From positions 1,116,001 to 1,180,000 of the forward strand of contig JAZGTH010000041.1 in the NCBI GenBank assembly GCA_036877525.1: a stretch of DNA of 64,000 nt. Direction: 5' to 3'. Below are positions 47,301 to 59,539 of the stretch, one piece after another. Source of the stretch: Chromobotia macracanthus. Lineage: Eukaryota > Chordata > Actinopteri > Cypriniformes > Botiidae. The notes beneath the pieces were generated by a model. The model saw only the letters and a program-made list of their open reading frames with translations, was not told the DNA's origin and did no database searches. The first letter of the stretch is position 1; the number at the start of each line of letters is the position of its first letter. A program made the translations under genes and the position numbers.

Positions 47301-50173
47301 GATTGAAGATGGGGAGATGGGGAGAGTTTTAGTCAAAAACCTAATGACTACAAAAAAGTATTTATTTGTAAATGTAACATTCTAGCACAGCTAATATGAA
47401 ATCTGCAATTACATTAACAAAGCATCACAATTCTTGGTGTAGTCACAACACATTAAAATGATTTTGAAATGGTTTTCCTATTTCTACTCCTTGTTGACCT
47501 TGTTGTTCTTCAGTTTGCTCATGACTTCAGTCAGAGCTGGATATCCTCCTCTGTACCTCCACAGGTGAACTATAAACAAAACCATGTCAACATTAAAATC
47601 CATCAGCACTTATACACAGATATCTGTACAAACAGCTAAAAGAAAGGGTTTATAAACCCTTTATATACCTGGATTTCTGGACTGATTACTCTGTTGTGGT
47701 CTTCATAATACTAATTTCTACACTTTCGAAACAGATACATCGTCAAATGACAGTTTCCCAAACATGTTTAAACAGCATTTTAAACATTCTCATGTTCCCA
47801 TATATACTGGACATGTCTTGACTGCTTCTTCATTGAAGTCTAATTTCCTCAACTAAGTTTTTGCATATTATAAGCCTTCACCTCAAAGAGTTTTAGGAAA
47901 CAAGCCTGTCCAAACATTTGACTGGCATCTATGTGTCATTAAAGAGAAATATATATTAGGGATATCAATTAATGGCATGCTGACACTTTCATTCACAAAG
48001 ACTGTAAAGAATCATCTGATATTAAATAGGAGATATTTAGCCTCTTCTGTCTGTATGTATTAAGAGATCTGGTGGTGTGTCCTACCAGCCTGGTCTTGTT
48101 CTCCATACCAGGTATTCCATGTGCCCACCAGCTCACAGGGGTAATGTTTGTCATTGTGGATGGATGGCAGCACCTCATTACTGTAGACAGAATTCATATT
48201 TACATAGTTTATTTCACTGAAACAATGGAGTGACAGTGGTGTGGCTTATGAAGTGTGGGACACTGTGAGGTCAGAGCCAAAGAACTTACAGATGTTTCTC
48301 AAGATCATATATTTGACAACGTTACCATGTGAAACTGTCTCTCGTGTAGTGTGCGTTATTTTGTTTAGGAATGTGGGCGGCAACAGAAATCAGTTTGTTA
48401 CTGATTTCTTATGTAAAAGGGATTACATAAGAATGCATAACAATAAGAATGCAAATCAAAATTGTCCCTTTTATTTTCTTAATACACATTATTGGTAATG
48501 TTATGCATTATGCATCAGTGCACATTATTTTAAAGAAATAATTTATCAAATTAACATAAAAAATATAAAAGTAATAACTCGCTCTACCTCTTAAACAACA
48601 TTTTCAGCAGTCCATTAAAGTCACAGTCCTTTTATTTTCAATGCCCCCTTGCCCTCCACACACCAGTCACATCTTAGCCACTCTTAGGGTCTGCTCGTAC
48701 TAGGCACGGTTGTCTTGTACCGCACCTGAGCGTGATTGTCCCTCCTCCCCACTCTTTCACTGACATGCACTTACACTTGCACTTAAAGTTCAGAGTAGGA
48801 GCATGCTTACGTCATTAACAATGTAACCTCTTGTTCTGAAGAAAAGCACTTTCACTAATACACTACCTAATAGACTTGTAGCGATTTTCCACTTGATTGT
48901 ACAGCACATATCATAAAATTATTATGTAGTCAGCTTACTGGATAGAAAAATTTGCAACTCACAAACTACAATTCCTGTTTATCAAGGTGAAAACCAAACC
49001 TGTTATAAAATGTACTTTAATTTAATTAACTGAAAAATGTTCTATCCAAGTAATAATAGAAGGTGTCTGTTGTCGTAATGATGATGAGCTGGTCCATGCT
49101 CTGGTGAGGTTAGCGATCACACTACCTGCGAACCTATGCGAAGTGATCACACTGGTAAATAAAACAAACATACCTTATTGGTCAAAAGCGCTCAGGCGCA
49201 GTTCAGAGTGCCTATTGTGAGTACACCCTTAAACATCCAATCAACTTCCCATAAATATAAACACTTTTCTTGTTGATTATCCTGTTTCACTTGCAAAAAC
49301 ATCTTATTTTTTATATTCAATACTCTTTGGATACTACAGCAATGTCTACATGCCTACAACAAATACAAATACACCCATGTCTGCACCCAAGACATGCAGT
49401 CAGCGCAATTGTAGTGCGTCATGAACACATTGCACAACACATGGCAAAGCGATGACCCTCACTGGATTCTTGATGGTGTTGTAACATTGTTACTGTCAGT
49501 CACTGACAAGAATAGAAGGAGGACATTTCCTGTGAACTTCTCGAGAGGCACGTGCTTCCCTGTTTAATATATGCCTGTTTCATGTAATTAATACTACACA
49601 GGCTGATTTGGCATTTTTCATGAACGCATGAGGTTTGACTTACCAGAGTTTGTTGTATGCCTCTAGACACTCGGGTTTCACATTGTGAACTGAAACACAG
49701 CCATGATTTGAGACCAGTTATTAGAGTCAGTGAATGAATCACACTTTTTTCAGTACAGGACTCTTGGTCAATTTAACTTACGTTGTATTTTATATAAGTT
49801 GTTATCTTCTTTTTTGGCTAACAGATGTGAGTGGGCATCCTTCCTGGGATCCACCTTTCTTACAAACAGTGATTTGAACCAGCTGTCCTCTCTTTGCCGG
49901 TTAGTAGATGCAGACAGGCCCTTAAAACTGCACACATTTTGGCACCCATAACGTCATATATTGTTTACCCATATTGACAGTGACAAAACAATTACAGTGC
50001 AATACTACTGCCACTGAAGCATATACTCAATGTTAAATCTGATCGCAGTTATTGCACCATCTCAGAGGAAAATAAGTGTGTTTTAGCAGCATGCATCACT
50101 ACACGCAGGTCATGCAAACAATATCATGGTCCAACATCAGGGAGTAACCCTAACCCTTTCTACCACAACCTTG

Positions 50174-50205
<32 letters not shown>

Positions 50206-50622
50206 TCTTTAAAAAAATTATAATCAAAACTCTAGACTGAAAGAAAACTATATTGTCCTTACTTGTCGTTATTTAAGTCTATAACGAAACGACTCATTGC
50301 TGAAATGACCTTGAGCAGGGGATTCATTGCATGTTTAGACTGGCCTCTGTTTCACTTCGCCGTGCAAACCTAAACCACTTGAGCTGTTCCGGCAACAATA
50401 AACGTAGCCATTAGAAAAAATGTCATTAGACTTATATTTCACACCGAAACTAATACAGCGCTGACCCCGCGCGCCACTACTGCAGCTAGCACGCGCCCTA
50501 TAGCTTGTAATTCATATAACACTGTCCGACCTGAGCGCAGCTGTAACTCGTCCTCTCGTCCTGGCCGTGTTTGTAGCCTGATAAAGGCCGGAGCAAGAGC
50601 TCTGAAGGACTCTGGTCGCCAT
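44327..50622 (-). CDS. nipsnap2: NipSnap homolog 2 (10 coding exons)
   Basis: NIPSNAP proteins are mitochondrial. NIPSNAP1/2 are reported to gather on damaged mitochondria and recruit autophagy receptors during PINK1-Parkin mitophagy. Coding exons, in transcript order on the minus strand: 50622-50531, 49927-49782, 49689-49644, 48180-48086, 47569-47499, 45953-45813, 45667-45636, 45300-45206, 45097-45014, 44391-44327. Phases agree; 288 residues, human is 286. The Arg-rich, acid-free first 45 residues look like a mitochondrial presequence. 'REDSWFKSLFVRKVDPRKDA' follows. The two NIPSNAP modules include 'CELVGTWNTWYGEQDQA', 'LLLEFSFWNEPVPRDGPNI' and 'EAVGGFFSQIGSLYMVHHLW', ending 'MIPLKASPLQ'. 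NIPSNAP2 rather than NIPSNAP1 is preferred because the neighbour is psph in convergent orientation, as in human. The acceptor of exon 2 is set at 49927 because only that choice keeps frame with exon 1. Confidence 0.94.
46260..46990. repeat. DIRS-related untranslated remnant in nipsnap2 intron 5
   Basis: 'cagttccctgagagatggga' near 46300 resembles the inverted 'ttccc...gggaa' signature seen at other DIRS ends in this window (32617, 62705). The following open stretch to 46990 has no recognisable protein domain and is taken as repeat sequence, not a gene. Confidence 0.35.
48688..49232. repeat. MITE family B, copy 2 (nipsnap2 intron 3)
   Basis: Inverted ends 'agggtctgctcgtactaggcac' on the left and 'cagagtgcctattgtgagtacacccttaa' (in parts) on the right. 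The interior is homologous to 25960-26312. Non-coding. Confidence 0.6.
50171..50206. repeat. (AATC)n microsatellite
   Basis: Eight or so tetranucleotide units in nipsnap2 intron 1. Confidence 0.9.
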
Positions 50623-50760
50623 CTTCCCTCACAGCACACTGAAGCGACGGAAGGTTTAAACTTTACAGCTCGAAACAACTGCCAGCAGAGGGCGCAAAAG
50701 CTCAGTGTAATTCACAAAGCTGCCGCCAGATGCCAATATTCCCTGCAATTTACAGTGCTA
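50610..50760 (-). promoter_or_regulatory. nipsnap2 promoter with YY1-like and CTCF-like sites
   Basis: The start codon is embedded in 'gggaagatggcgacc', a YY1-type initiator. On the plus strand 'ccagcagagggcgc' (50682-50695) matches the CTCF core well. The region is GC-richer than its surroundings. Transcription start is inferred to lie near 50640-50700. Confidence 0.45.
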
Positions 50761-50939
50761 CCGGCATCTGTATTTTGGCAAGTGGTAATAAATACATACC
50801 ATTTGCCTGTGTGCCCTCGCCCTTAATGTATGTTAGATTACATTTATTTGCACGTTTCTGTATAAATAAAAGGAACATGTTTGTTTTATTCTATAAACTA
50901 CTGACAACATTTCTCACAAATTACAGATAAACATTGTTA

Positions 50940-51790
50940 TTCAGAGCATTTATTTGCAGAAAATGAACAAAAATGAAAACAACAAAAATATGCAGTGTTT
51001 TCAGACCACTAATGCAAAGAAAACAAGTTCAGTATCACAATACTAATGTTTTAACTTAGGAAGAATTCAAAAATCAATATTTGATAGAATGTTTTTTAAT
51101 CACAGCTTTCATGCATCTTTGTATGCTCTCCACCAGTCTTGGTGCAAAAATTTGATGGCTTGTGACCATCCATCTTCCTTTTGATCACATTTTAGAGGTT
51201 TTCAATGGGTTTCAGGTCTGGAGATTGGGCCACGACAGGGTCTTAATCTTGTTGATTCTCCATCCAAACCTTGATTGACCTGGCATTGTCCTGCTGGAAA
51301 AACTAATCCTCAATTGGGGAACACTGTCAGAGCAGAAGGAAGCAAGTTTCTTCCAGGACATCCTTGTATGTGGCTTGATTCATGCGCATGATTCATGACA
51401 TGATTCATTCATGATTCAAAGACAGCCTTGCTGAAGCACCCCCAGATTGAACCCATCAGGAAAGATGACCTTATTTCAGTACTTTATGGTCCAATCCTTA
51501 CTGTCTTTTGCAAACCTCATCCTGGCACTTCTTTGTTTCTCATCAAAGACATCTCTTGATGTCTTCCTATGGTTTTTGACTGACATTCAAATGAGTCTTG
51601 TTCAGTGTAGAGTCGTTTCTGCCCTCTACTGGTCTATAGTTTTGGTGTCCCCAATGTTTGCAGCTTTACCTTGTTTTTATGAACCGCTGTCTTTGAAATT
51701 GGATGAAAAGCAAGGATGGAAGCATCCTGACGATCACTGTATCCCTCTGCTAGTAAAGCCAGCACTGAAGCCTTAAACAAATCTACCATC
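50940..51790 (-). pseudogene. Tc1/mariner-like transposase remnant
   Basis: The minus strand of 51270-51080 encodes 'DPVVAQSPDLKPIENL', the motif around the catalytic Glu, followed by 'IKRKMDGHKPSN'. 'GRHQEMSLMRNKEV' and 'GSIWGCFSKA' blocks upstream (51600-51420) may be eroded DNA-binding or catalytic segments. Only the Glu region is convincing. Many stops. Confidence 0.5.
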
Positions 51791-53480
51791 ACATCATCAC
51801 AATAACCACAACTAATAAGGCAAACATTGAGAGCAGGGAATCAATCATGCTGAATATGTTTTCAGATGTCCCACAGGCATGTCTGCAAGGAGCACATGGT
51901 TGAATATTAGTTCTTGTTACCCCAGGAACACCAATTAATAGTGTTTGGGAGCAATACTTTTAAAAGGGATGCAATATTGCCTTATTCTTTTTAAAAAACT
52001 CATTGTAGTCTATAGGTTCCTTCTACGGAAGATAATGTAACTGAGACACTTTTCAGACAACTCAGTCTTTATTATTTGAAACTGCATATTACCAGTAAAA
52101 AAATCTGTTTTGATTTTCACAGGAAAAAGTCCCATGATTTGGAAGTAAGAGTGTCCACATTAACTCTGTACTGTAGCATGTACCGAAGACAACAACCTCC
52201 CTCAACGTCATGTTTTCCAAGATGTCCTTTCGTTCAAAGAGTCATGCCACTGCAATCCCTACAGGCAGCTATTTCAGTAACACAAGGAGTCCTGTCTTTT
52301 TGAAAAAAAAAAATCTCTAAAATTGCTTGCTAAGGTCATTATAAAAACATGTTTCTGACCAACAATTAAACCCAAAATCAACTGCACCACAAATTGTGTT
52401 TCTTTAGTTTCAAATTGCGTAAAAAACTTTGTCAGGGTCATGCCATCTACTGTGCAGACGCAAAGGTTGGCAAGTACAGAGCATTGATATGTAACTATCA
52501 CGTTTTGGTGAGGACAGACAACTCTCAAACAAAAATTTAATCTACCACGATAAAGAAAACAGGAACTAAAGGACATAAAGGATCATATCACGGGTTGGAA
52601 ACCAGCACAAGACACCAAACACAGGGACATTAAAGATGAGAGGATCTAAAAAGGTTAACAAGTCAAGGCAGGTGAAGTGAGTAAAATGATGGAACAATTT
52701 ATCAGAAAACAAGGGGGTGGGGTAAGGACATTAGACAGGAGAGCACATTGGACATAATAGCTAACAATGGCCATGTGGTTTCACACACAGCGTACACAAG
52801 ACTCAAAATTGGCTGTTTTACAATCACTAGAGTGATTGTATGTAGTGTTGCACTTTCCCACTAATCATAGTAATAACACTGCAGTGTCCTTAAAGGCAGG
52901 GTAGACATACGATATCACCAAGTAAAGCAGTTTAATTATATTTTTAGAAATATATATTTTTTGATACAGGACCATAAAATGTTCATCTAATGATTGCATT
53001 TGGCTATTAACTGAATAATTGTAAATTAATTAATTCATTACAACTATTCAGTTTGTCTTGATGATATAATACTAGCCTGTAGGTGGCACTTTTGTTAGTT
53101 TCTTCAGAGTTTAAACTGTGGGGATCGTTTTATCACACAGAACGTCTGTTGGTAGCCATATGTAAAGTATGCACTGCAGATGCATAAAGGGAAGACAGCG
53201 AAAACATAAATATAATATAAAATATTTATAAAAATAGAACTCTGGAGAAACAGAGAAATATAAATCAGGTGTGAATTTTATAAATATAATTAACCAATGA
53301 ATGCAGCCAATCATTTGTCAGTAACTACAGTAATTGTCAGTGCATAAAATCACAAAGACAGTTGAGATTCAGTTGCTGTTCAGATAGAAATCTGATTTAA
53401 AGGAAAAGTCTTGTGATTCATTATCATATGTATGTTTCATCACAAGACATGCAAGTATCACTTTAAGCTCTATCCCCGCT
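51790..53480. other. Unassigned intergenic region
   Basis: No gene seen. A short block at 52970-53010 ('ggaccataaaatgttcatct', 'atgattgcattt') recurs diverged at 58266-58305, so an uncharacterised dispersed repeat is present. Confidence 0.4.
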
Positions 53481-53499
53481 TAAACTGATCCAAGCTGAC

Positions 53500-54710
53500 A
53501 GGAAGGTGACAGAAACCCAAAAAAACATGTTACCACAGTGCATTAGAGAAAAACATTTCTCAGCCTACAATATGTCAAACATTGACACTGATGGACTACG
53601 GCAGCAGAGGAATATAAGACTGAGGCTACAGTGGGTAAAGGCTGACAAAAACTGGACTGTAGACTACTGGAAAAACATTGCCTGGTCTGGCAAATCTAAG
53701 TTTGTGCTGCAGCTTGCACATGGTGGGGTCAGATGGAAACAATGTAAAGCCATGGATCCATCCTACCCTGCAGTTTAGACTGTTTGTGGTGTAATTGTGT
53801 GAGAATATTTTCTTAGCACACATTAGGCACCCTAAACCCAAATGCCACAGCCTACCAGAGTATTGTGTTGATAATGTACATCCTTTTATATCTACTGTTT
53901 ATTCCTCAGCAGGATAACGCAACACACAACACACTTAAAAATAAACTGGTTCAAGGAACATGACAATAGCTCTTTCCATTCAAAGTTAAATGCAGATGTT
54001 TGGATGTTGCCTAAAACATTTGGGAATATAGCACCATTTCCATCCAGTGAGTCAAAAAAAAAATCGTAACTTTCTGATAAACTGGCACCAAATATCACAA
54101 AAAATGGAACTTGCTGCAATAGGAGAGGTGACTGCAGGTCTCTCAGATGAACCACAATAGGCAGATGCCTGCTCTTTAGGAACGCAGTCATGTAAGACAT
54201 TCCTAGGAGGTAATTATACTTAACCACGGACAGATTTTGATGACAGATTTTGGCTAAGGCAATTTCAGAATGACCAAAACAACATTTTTGATGCCGCAGT
54301 TATTGAGGTCACACGACTTTTTGGATGCACATTGAGTAATTAATTTGGTAAATGTGCTTTCATAGTTTATTTGCATATCTTAATGGATAAGCAACAAACT
54401 CAACTGAGTATAAGTTTTGTATATGCATTTTTAGAATTAATGCACATCTTAGCAATTCCATCCAGAATTTTTTATGCAATATCCCAAAATGTGCATAAAA
54501 ATTGATAGATGGAAACATATCTTATGAGTTCAATGTCCTCCACACTCACAAGATCTCAATCCAATAGAGCACCTTTGGAATGTGGTGGATCAGGACAGCT
54601 GCCAACAAATCTACACCCTGCATCTGTATATGACCCAGCACAAAAACACTTTTTGCAACTTTTTAAATATTTAGGAAAGAATACCAAAGGACATCAGGAC
54701 TGAAATTATT
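53500..54710 (+). pseudogene. Tc1-like transposase remnant split by a MITE
   Basis: 'RLRLQWVKADKNWTVDYWKN' and 'AWSGKSKFVL' (53605-53710; the first catalytic Asp appears replaced by Gly), 'AMDPS', 'TLG..NPNATAYQSIV' (53815-53865) and 'QQDNATHNT' (second Asp, about 53910). After an insertion at 53968-54525 come 'HSQDLNPIEHLWNVVDQ' (Glu region, 54545-54595) and 'QLPTNLHPAS'. Sequence immediately before and after the insertion joins naturally, so it was continuous before. Confidence 0.7.
53968..54525. repeat. MITE family A, copy 2, inserted in the Tc1-like remnant
   Basis: Bounded by 'agctctttccattc' and 'gatggaaacatatctta'. The interior 54160-54520 matches 15285-15625. Inserted between 'catgaca' and 'gagttcaatg' of the transposase sequence. 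Confidence 0.65.
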
Positions 54711-54927
54711 GATAATGAAAGCACAACACTAATTTTAACCTTTACTCAACGTACATTAAACACATTTTGTACATTATGAACTACACTATGAAGAATATTA
54801 AGGAAACATTTGTTCATACAGTATTTATGTCAGGTATATTATACAGTGTTTATGTTTATTGAATAAATTGTGTAAATAGCCCTGTTGTCACACCGGCCAT
54901 GCTAGACAGCCAAACCTTGGCCTGTAT

Positions 54928-55035
54928 GGCATCTGTATGGCAAACCATGTGCCTTTTTCTGGCAACAAAGCCATATTAAATCATCTGTATGGCAAACCAT
55001 GTGCCTTCTTCTGGCAACCCAAATCACATTAAATG
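54928..55035 (+). repeat. Tandem duplication, two units of about 53 bases
   Basis: 'ctgtatggcaaaccatgtgc' followed by 'cttttt/cttctt-ctggcaac' and 'cat-attaaat' occurs twice in succession, at about 54930 and 54982. Confidence 0.75.
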
Positions 55036-56160
55036 TGAGGTTTTGCCACATTTTTGACCTTTCAACTCTAAATGGATTCAAAACTGAGTGTTAAATCACT
55101 CGCATGACATGTTCGGAAGTGGGCCTCTGTCAAAACAGCTTTGAGCCCTCTCCTCCTGTATGTGCTCGTTTCTTTTGAACAATCCTCTCAGCCTTTTATG
55201 GTCACTTTGAATGGAATAGGGTGAGTGGGAACGTTCCAGGGCAAGCATTCCAGCAGTTGTGATTCTTGGCACACAGCACCAGACTTCAGTCAAGGGCCTG
55301 GCACAGGTTGAACCCGGCAAACAGCTGGGCACACAGGGTCCACTGAGGCCTCCAAAAACATGCAGGGCCTGGGAATCTTCTGGCCAGATCAAAGGGCTCA
55401 CGAGAACAGCAGGCATATATATTCCCCTTTTTTTATAGCACAATATTGTTCAATGTCTGCAAAGTTCATTTGGCTCTACATTTGCAACGCAGAAAGTATG
55501 TGAATGCAAAGGCTTCTGTCAAAGTGCAATTTACAATGCAATGCATGTATACATCACATTTTCAGTGTTGACACAAGGTTGTAAGTGTAAATACTTGTGT
55601 AAAATATCATCATTAATCATCAAATCATCATGCATGCTGTACACCCCTTCAACAGGATGGCCAAAATATTACCTGAATAAAGGTGATGTCAAAGCATTTG
55701 AATAATACATTGCTCGATCAGAAGGGCTTTCGCTTTATCAAGCTGGGGCAGAAAACTCCCAGTGCTGGATTGGTAAGCCCTGTAATAATGTAATAAAAAA
55801 GTAATAAACGGATTTTGCATATTTTAACATTTTCTGATCTTATACTTAGGTCTCAGTGTCCACACCTACTTGTTTGACCTACCTGTTCGATGCACCAATT
55901 GAAGGGGGGACGCAAAGGAGTCGTGAAGATGAACGGTGTAAGATGGTCCCACACATCCTCTGAATGGGAGCCTGCACACCAACACAAATGTGAGCAGCCA
56001 ACAATGCCTAAGAAAGACAGGCTCTCACTGCTATTCAAGCAGGGAGGGCTCGACTGGTGCTTTAAAAGAATAGACTGAAACTGGCCACGAACAAGGGAGC
56101 CTGTATTTACAAATAAAAAATGATGTGAGCATATTTGTTTTTATTGAGAAATGAGAACGG
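55036..56160. other. Unassigned region
   Basis: Open frames here (for example the minus strand of 55443-55096) show no motif that I recognise. Proximity to the Ngaro-like element suggests repeat sequence. Confidence 0.35.
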
Positions 56161-56164
56161 TGTC

Positions 56165-57950
56165 ATATGTTGGTGATTGAGGCTAGGTGAGCTTTTCTTA
56201 ACTGGCGTGATCTGACGTAGGTTTTGAAGGCTTCAGATGACCAGCAACCTAGTGCTTGAATTTAATGTTGGGAGAGTCCTTTTTAAACGGCTGTGGTTGC
56301 TGCACCTATACGGAATTAGTGACTATAAAATTGGTCTGCTGGGATATTGGACTAGTTGAAAACTAATTACATTTTTTTAAACCAGAATCTTGTTGTGGGG
56401 TAATTGGAGTCATTGACGAAAAGTGGATCGTTTGGAGACTGGACAAGGGAATGTTTGTACTGCAGGTAAAGAGAGATACAACTGAATGGGAATCTGTTGA
56501 GAACATAATTGAGAACATAAATGAAATTACCTTTTTTGGTTGATCTGTTTTGCTTTGTTTAATGATGAAAGAGTTTGTTTCATTATCTAAAACCTGTAAA
56601 TCTGAGATTGTAGGGTAGATTTTAGGGTTGAAATTAGAAGTGATGGTAAATTCAGAGAAGACCCCAGAGAAAGGAGATGCACATTAAAAGGGCAGCCTTG
56701 GGGAATTATTTGCATGGCGAAGTTTAAATGGACAAGTATGGAGAGAAGTTTGTATCTGGAGCAAGATGGGTTAACTAGGAAATAGGACGCAACCAGAATG
56801 ATTCTGTTTGCGTCCTGATTATTAAAAAACCATAGAGTAAATGGAGAAGGTAAGGGATGGCATAATGGTTAGACAGGATTTTGCAGCCAAAGGTTAAACG
56901 CATGAAGTAGAATTTATTTTGCCAGCAAATAAGAATTGTGAATTTAGGTAGATTATTTTAACACTGACATTATATCTACTTTTGCCAACCATGTGCCATG
57001 GCCAGTGTTTTTAGTCAATGTTATTACTTCGATACCATGTCGATGCCATGATCATGCAGAGAGTATTCTTCAAAAGGAATAAGACTGTTAATGCTATGAA
57101 ACAGAGAATTGTGAGGGGCTATGAGATTAATTATCAAGCATTTTTCCCCCGAAGATTTTCCAGTGGCCACACCAATAAGGCTAATACAAAAGTGTTCAAA
57201 AGAAGACATTTTAAAAGGACCAATCATAAAACCTGACTTCTTTTAATCAGCTCATCTACTACTTTGAGCTCTGCTAGAGTGGACTGAATATTATTGCAGA
57301 TGATATTTTATTTGGGGAGGGATTTGAGAGCGGGGTTAAAGCTGTGTTTGAGACCTGACAATAGATATTTGGGTGGAGAGACATTTGGGTGGATATCAGG
57401 GTGGAGAGACAGAAGCCAGGCAAAAAATATTCACAGGAGTCTAAAGATAATTTGTGTTTATAAACTTTAAAAAATTACAAATATGGAGGTAGTAACTATG
57501 CTGCCTCATGCATTTTCCCTCATTAAAATTGTTGCAGACCTGCATCCTCATGCTATGAAATGTGCCTGGTGGTGGGAGCCACTGGTAGGATATGGGACTA
57601 GGAAAAGGAAAATATAAAGTTTGAGTAGATGGTGGGTGGCCGGCAATGGCGAAGCTGTAAGTATGTGGGGCAGCAGCAGTTGTGATGATAGGCTGAATGG
57701 GCGGGCAAGGTGTGAAAGATAAAGAAGAGAAACTGGGGCATGGCCCAGGCTGACCGAGGACCTGCTGTGGCAGCGAGGTGCTGATGGAGAGCCTGGAACT
57801 GCATGGGAGGCGGTCGGGGAAGCTGCAGGGTGCAAGACCAGGGTTCAGCGGCCTTGTTTGGATAAGCAGACAAGACTGGGCTAGGAGATTGGGGTGGATG
57901 AACTTAGGCAGAACTTCAAAAAAACTCAATTTTTGACATGAAACCGGTGA
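56165..57950 (-). mobile_element. Ngaro-like (DIRS order) retrotransposon, internally deleted
   Basis: Read on the minus strand: a Pro-rich gag-like frame (57929-57441) ends with a Cys/His cluster 'CNNFNEGKCMRQHSYYLHIC' of the kind in Ngaro gag. RT N-terminal blocks follow ('IGVATGKSSGEKCLIINLIA', 'INSLIPFEEYSLHDHGIDMV', 57200-57030). Then comes a tyrosine recombinase: 'SEFTITSNFNPKIYPTISD' and 'FIIKQSKTDQPKK' (56670-56520), 'HSFRIG'-like 'FRIGAATTA' and 'IQALGCWSSEAFKTYVRSRQ' (56310-56190) with the catalytic Tyr. RT core and RNase H are missing and several stops are present, so it is non-autonomous. Confidence 0.7.
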
Positions 57951-59225
57951 GAAATGGGTGGGGCCAAATGCTGTAAAACTGTCATGAGTGGTTGGATTAC
58001 ATGAACGTGGTTCTCCTGAACTTTGTTAAATAAACATCATATTGTGAGGAGCAGATAAAGGCAAAAAAAAATATTTTATTAAATTATAATTTATTATAAT
58101 TTATATATGTATATGTGTAATTATATAGTTAGAGTAGTCTTGAAAATAAAATATGAACATGTTTTCTAGAAAAAAATTGTTATGCTGGTTGATAATAGCA
58201 ATACCTACCTAAAGTTCTCGAAATATGTTATCAATATGTATATAAATATGTCTTCTGTGGAAGGTGCAGGACCATAAAATATTTGTCCAATCATTGCATT
58301 CAATCTACTTGCCTGTTAAGCTGTGTATGTGTTCTTGTGTTGGAGGAGGCATGGCTTTGTAGAGTACTCTGAAGGGAGGGGGGAATCTTATGTTTTCAAA
58401 GCTAGCTTGCTAGCCTCTTTGAAATTGCCTACCTTACCTTTAAATCAATAACAGTCAATGAGAGGCCCACAACGTAACAGAAACTATTTTTGTGCGTGTG
58501 GTCCTGCTAGAGATTAATTAAAAATAACTAATAATGTAAAAAAACCCAAAGACACATTGAAGGCTATATTTTATATAAAAGTTTGATCTTTATTTTTTCT
58601 TTAATTTCTCATTGGTCATTACTGTTTCTGGTCAAGGGTCATTGTCAGGGAAGTATCATTTGTGCCTGAAAATTTCAGAATTTTGTTTCATGTTTGAAAC
58701 ATTTACTACTGAACTTTCAGGAAATATACATTAACATATTTACCCAGTTTAGCCCAAAGCACCAGGGTGGTGACCCTCATTAGGGGACCAAAATGAAAAC
58801 ATCTATCTCGATCCTGGCACCCTTGCATGGGTTTTGCCTAGTTCCAGGGCGCTTGTTCAAAGTAGTTGAACAACCCAGGGTTTTGAGTTGACAAAACCAA
58901 ACAAATGCAATTAGGCTTTGTTGGTACCATAAAGCAGGTCATCAAATTTCTCTGTCAAATTACAGATAAGCTCAGTCCACATGAATGTGCACGTGTGACG
59001 TCAGCACAGAACAGCCAATCGCGCTTAAAATGGATAGCTTACGTTCTATATATTTCTCTGCAAATAATTATGCAAATATTTTACAAAATCCAAAATATAT
59101 TACAGCACAAAAGTAATACTGTTTGTGCTGCCAAAGCAATTGTGTTAATATGCAAGTTAAACAAATATGTATATAGTATATATAGCACACAATAGTATAT
59201 TATTAATGTATTGTAAAGTATGTGT
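57951..59225. other. AT-rich repeat-like region
   Basis: No gene recognised. 58266-58305 shares a short repeat with 52970-53010. The plus frame at 58905-59195 has no recognisable motif. Confidence 0.35.
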
Positions 59226-59260
59226 ATGATGTATGTATGGTTGTGTGTGTATTAAAATAT

Positions 59261-59313
59261 TATATATATATATATATATATATTTTATAATATTATATAT
59301 ATATATATATATA
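59261..59313. repeat. (TA)n microsatellite, two runs
   Basis: TA runs at about 59261-59283 and 59292-59313 flank 'ttttataata'. Confidence 0.9.
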
Positions 59314-59539
59314 TAGTTTTATTTGTAGTAAAACCATAGTAACAGAAAATTTACCATGGTCTTACTATAGCAACTATAGTATACTGAATTAGGAGGAAAC
59401 ACCTGCCTTTTTATCCATGTCCTGTTTGGTTCCCTATATATTGCCCCTGTGTTTGCTGTTTTGTGTTGTCTACCACTTGTGCGCTTGTCTAAACTTTTTT
59501 CTGGTCTTCAGCAAGCGTTCTTTGTGAAGCTGTCTGTCC

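Noticed and set aside
49921..49927. nipsnap2 exon 2 starting at the 'ttttaag' acceptor (49920)
   Set aside because: That start would be out of phase with exon 1, which ends in phase 2. The acceptor seven bases upstream fits.
57441..57929. 162-codon minus-strand ORF as a host zinc-finger gene
   Set aside because: The Cys/His cluster and the following RT and recombinase blocks identify it as retroelement gag.
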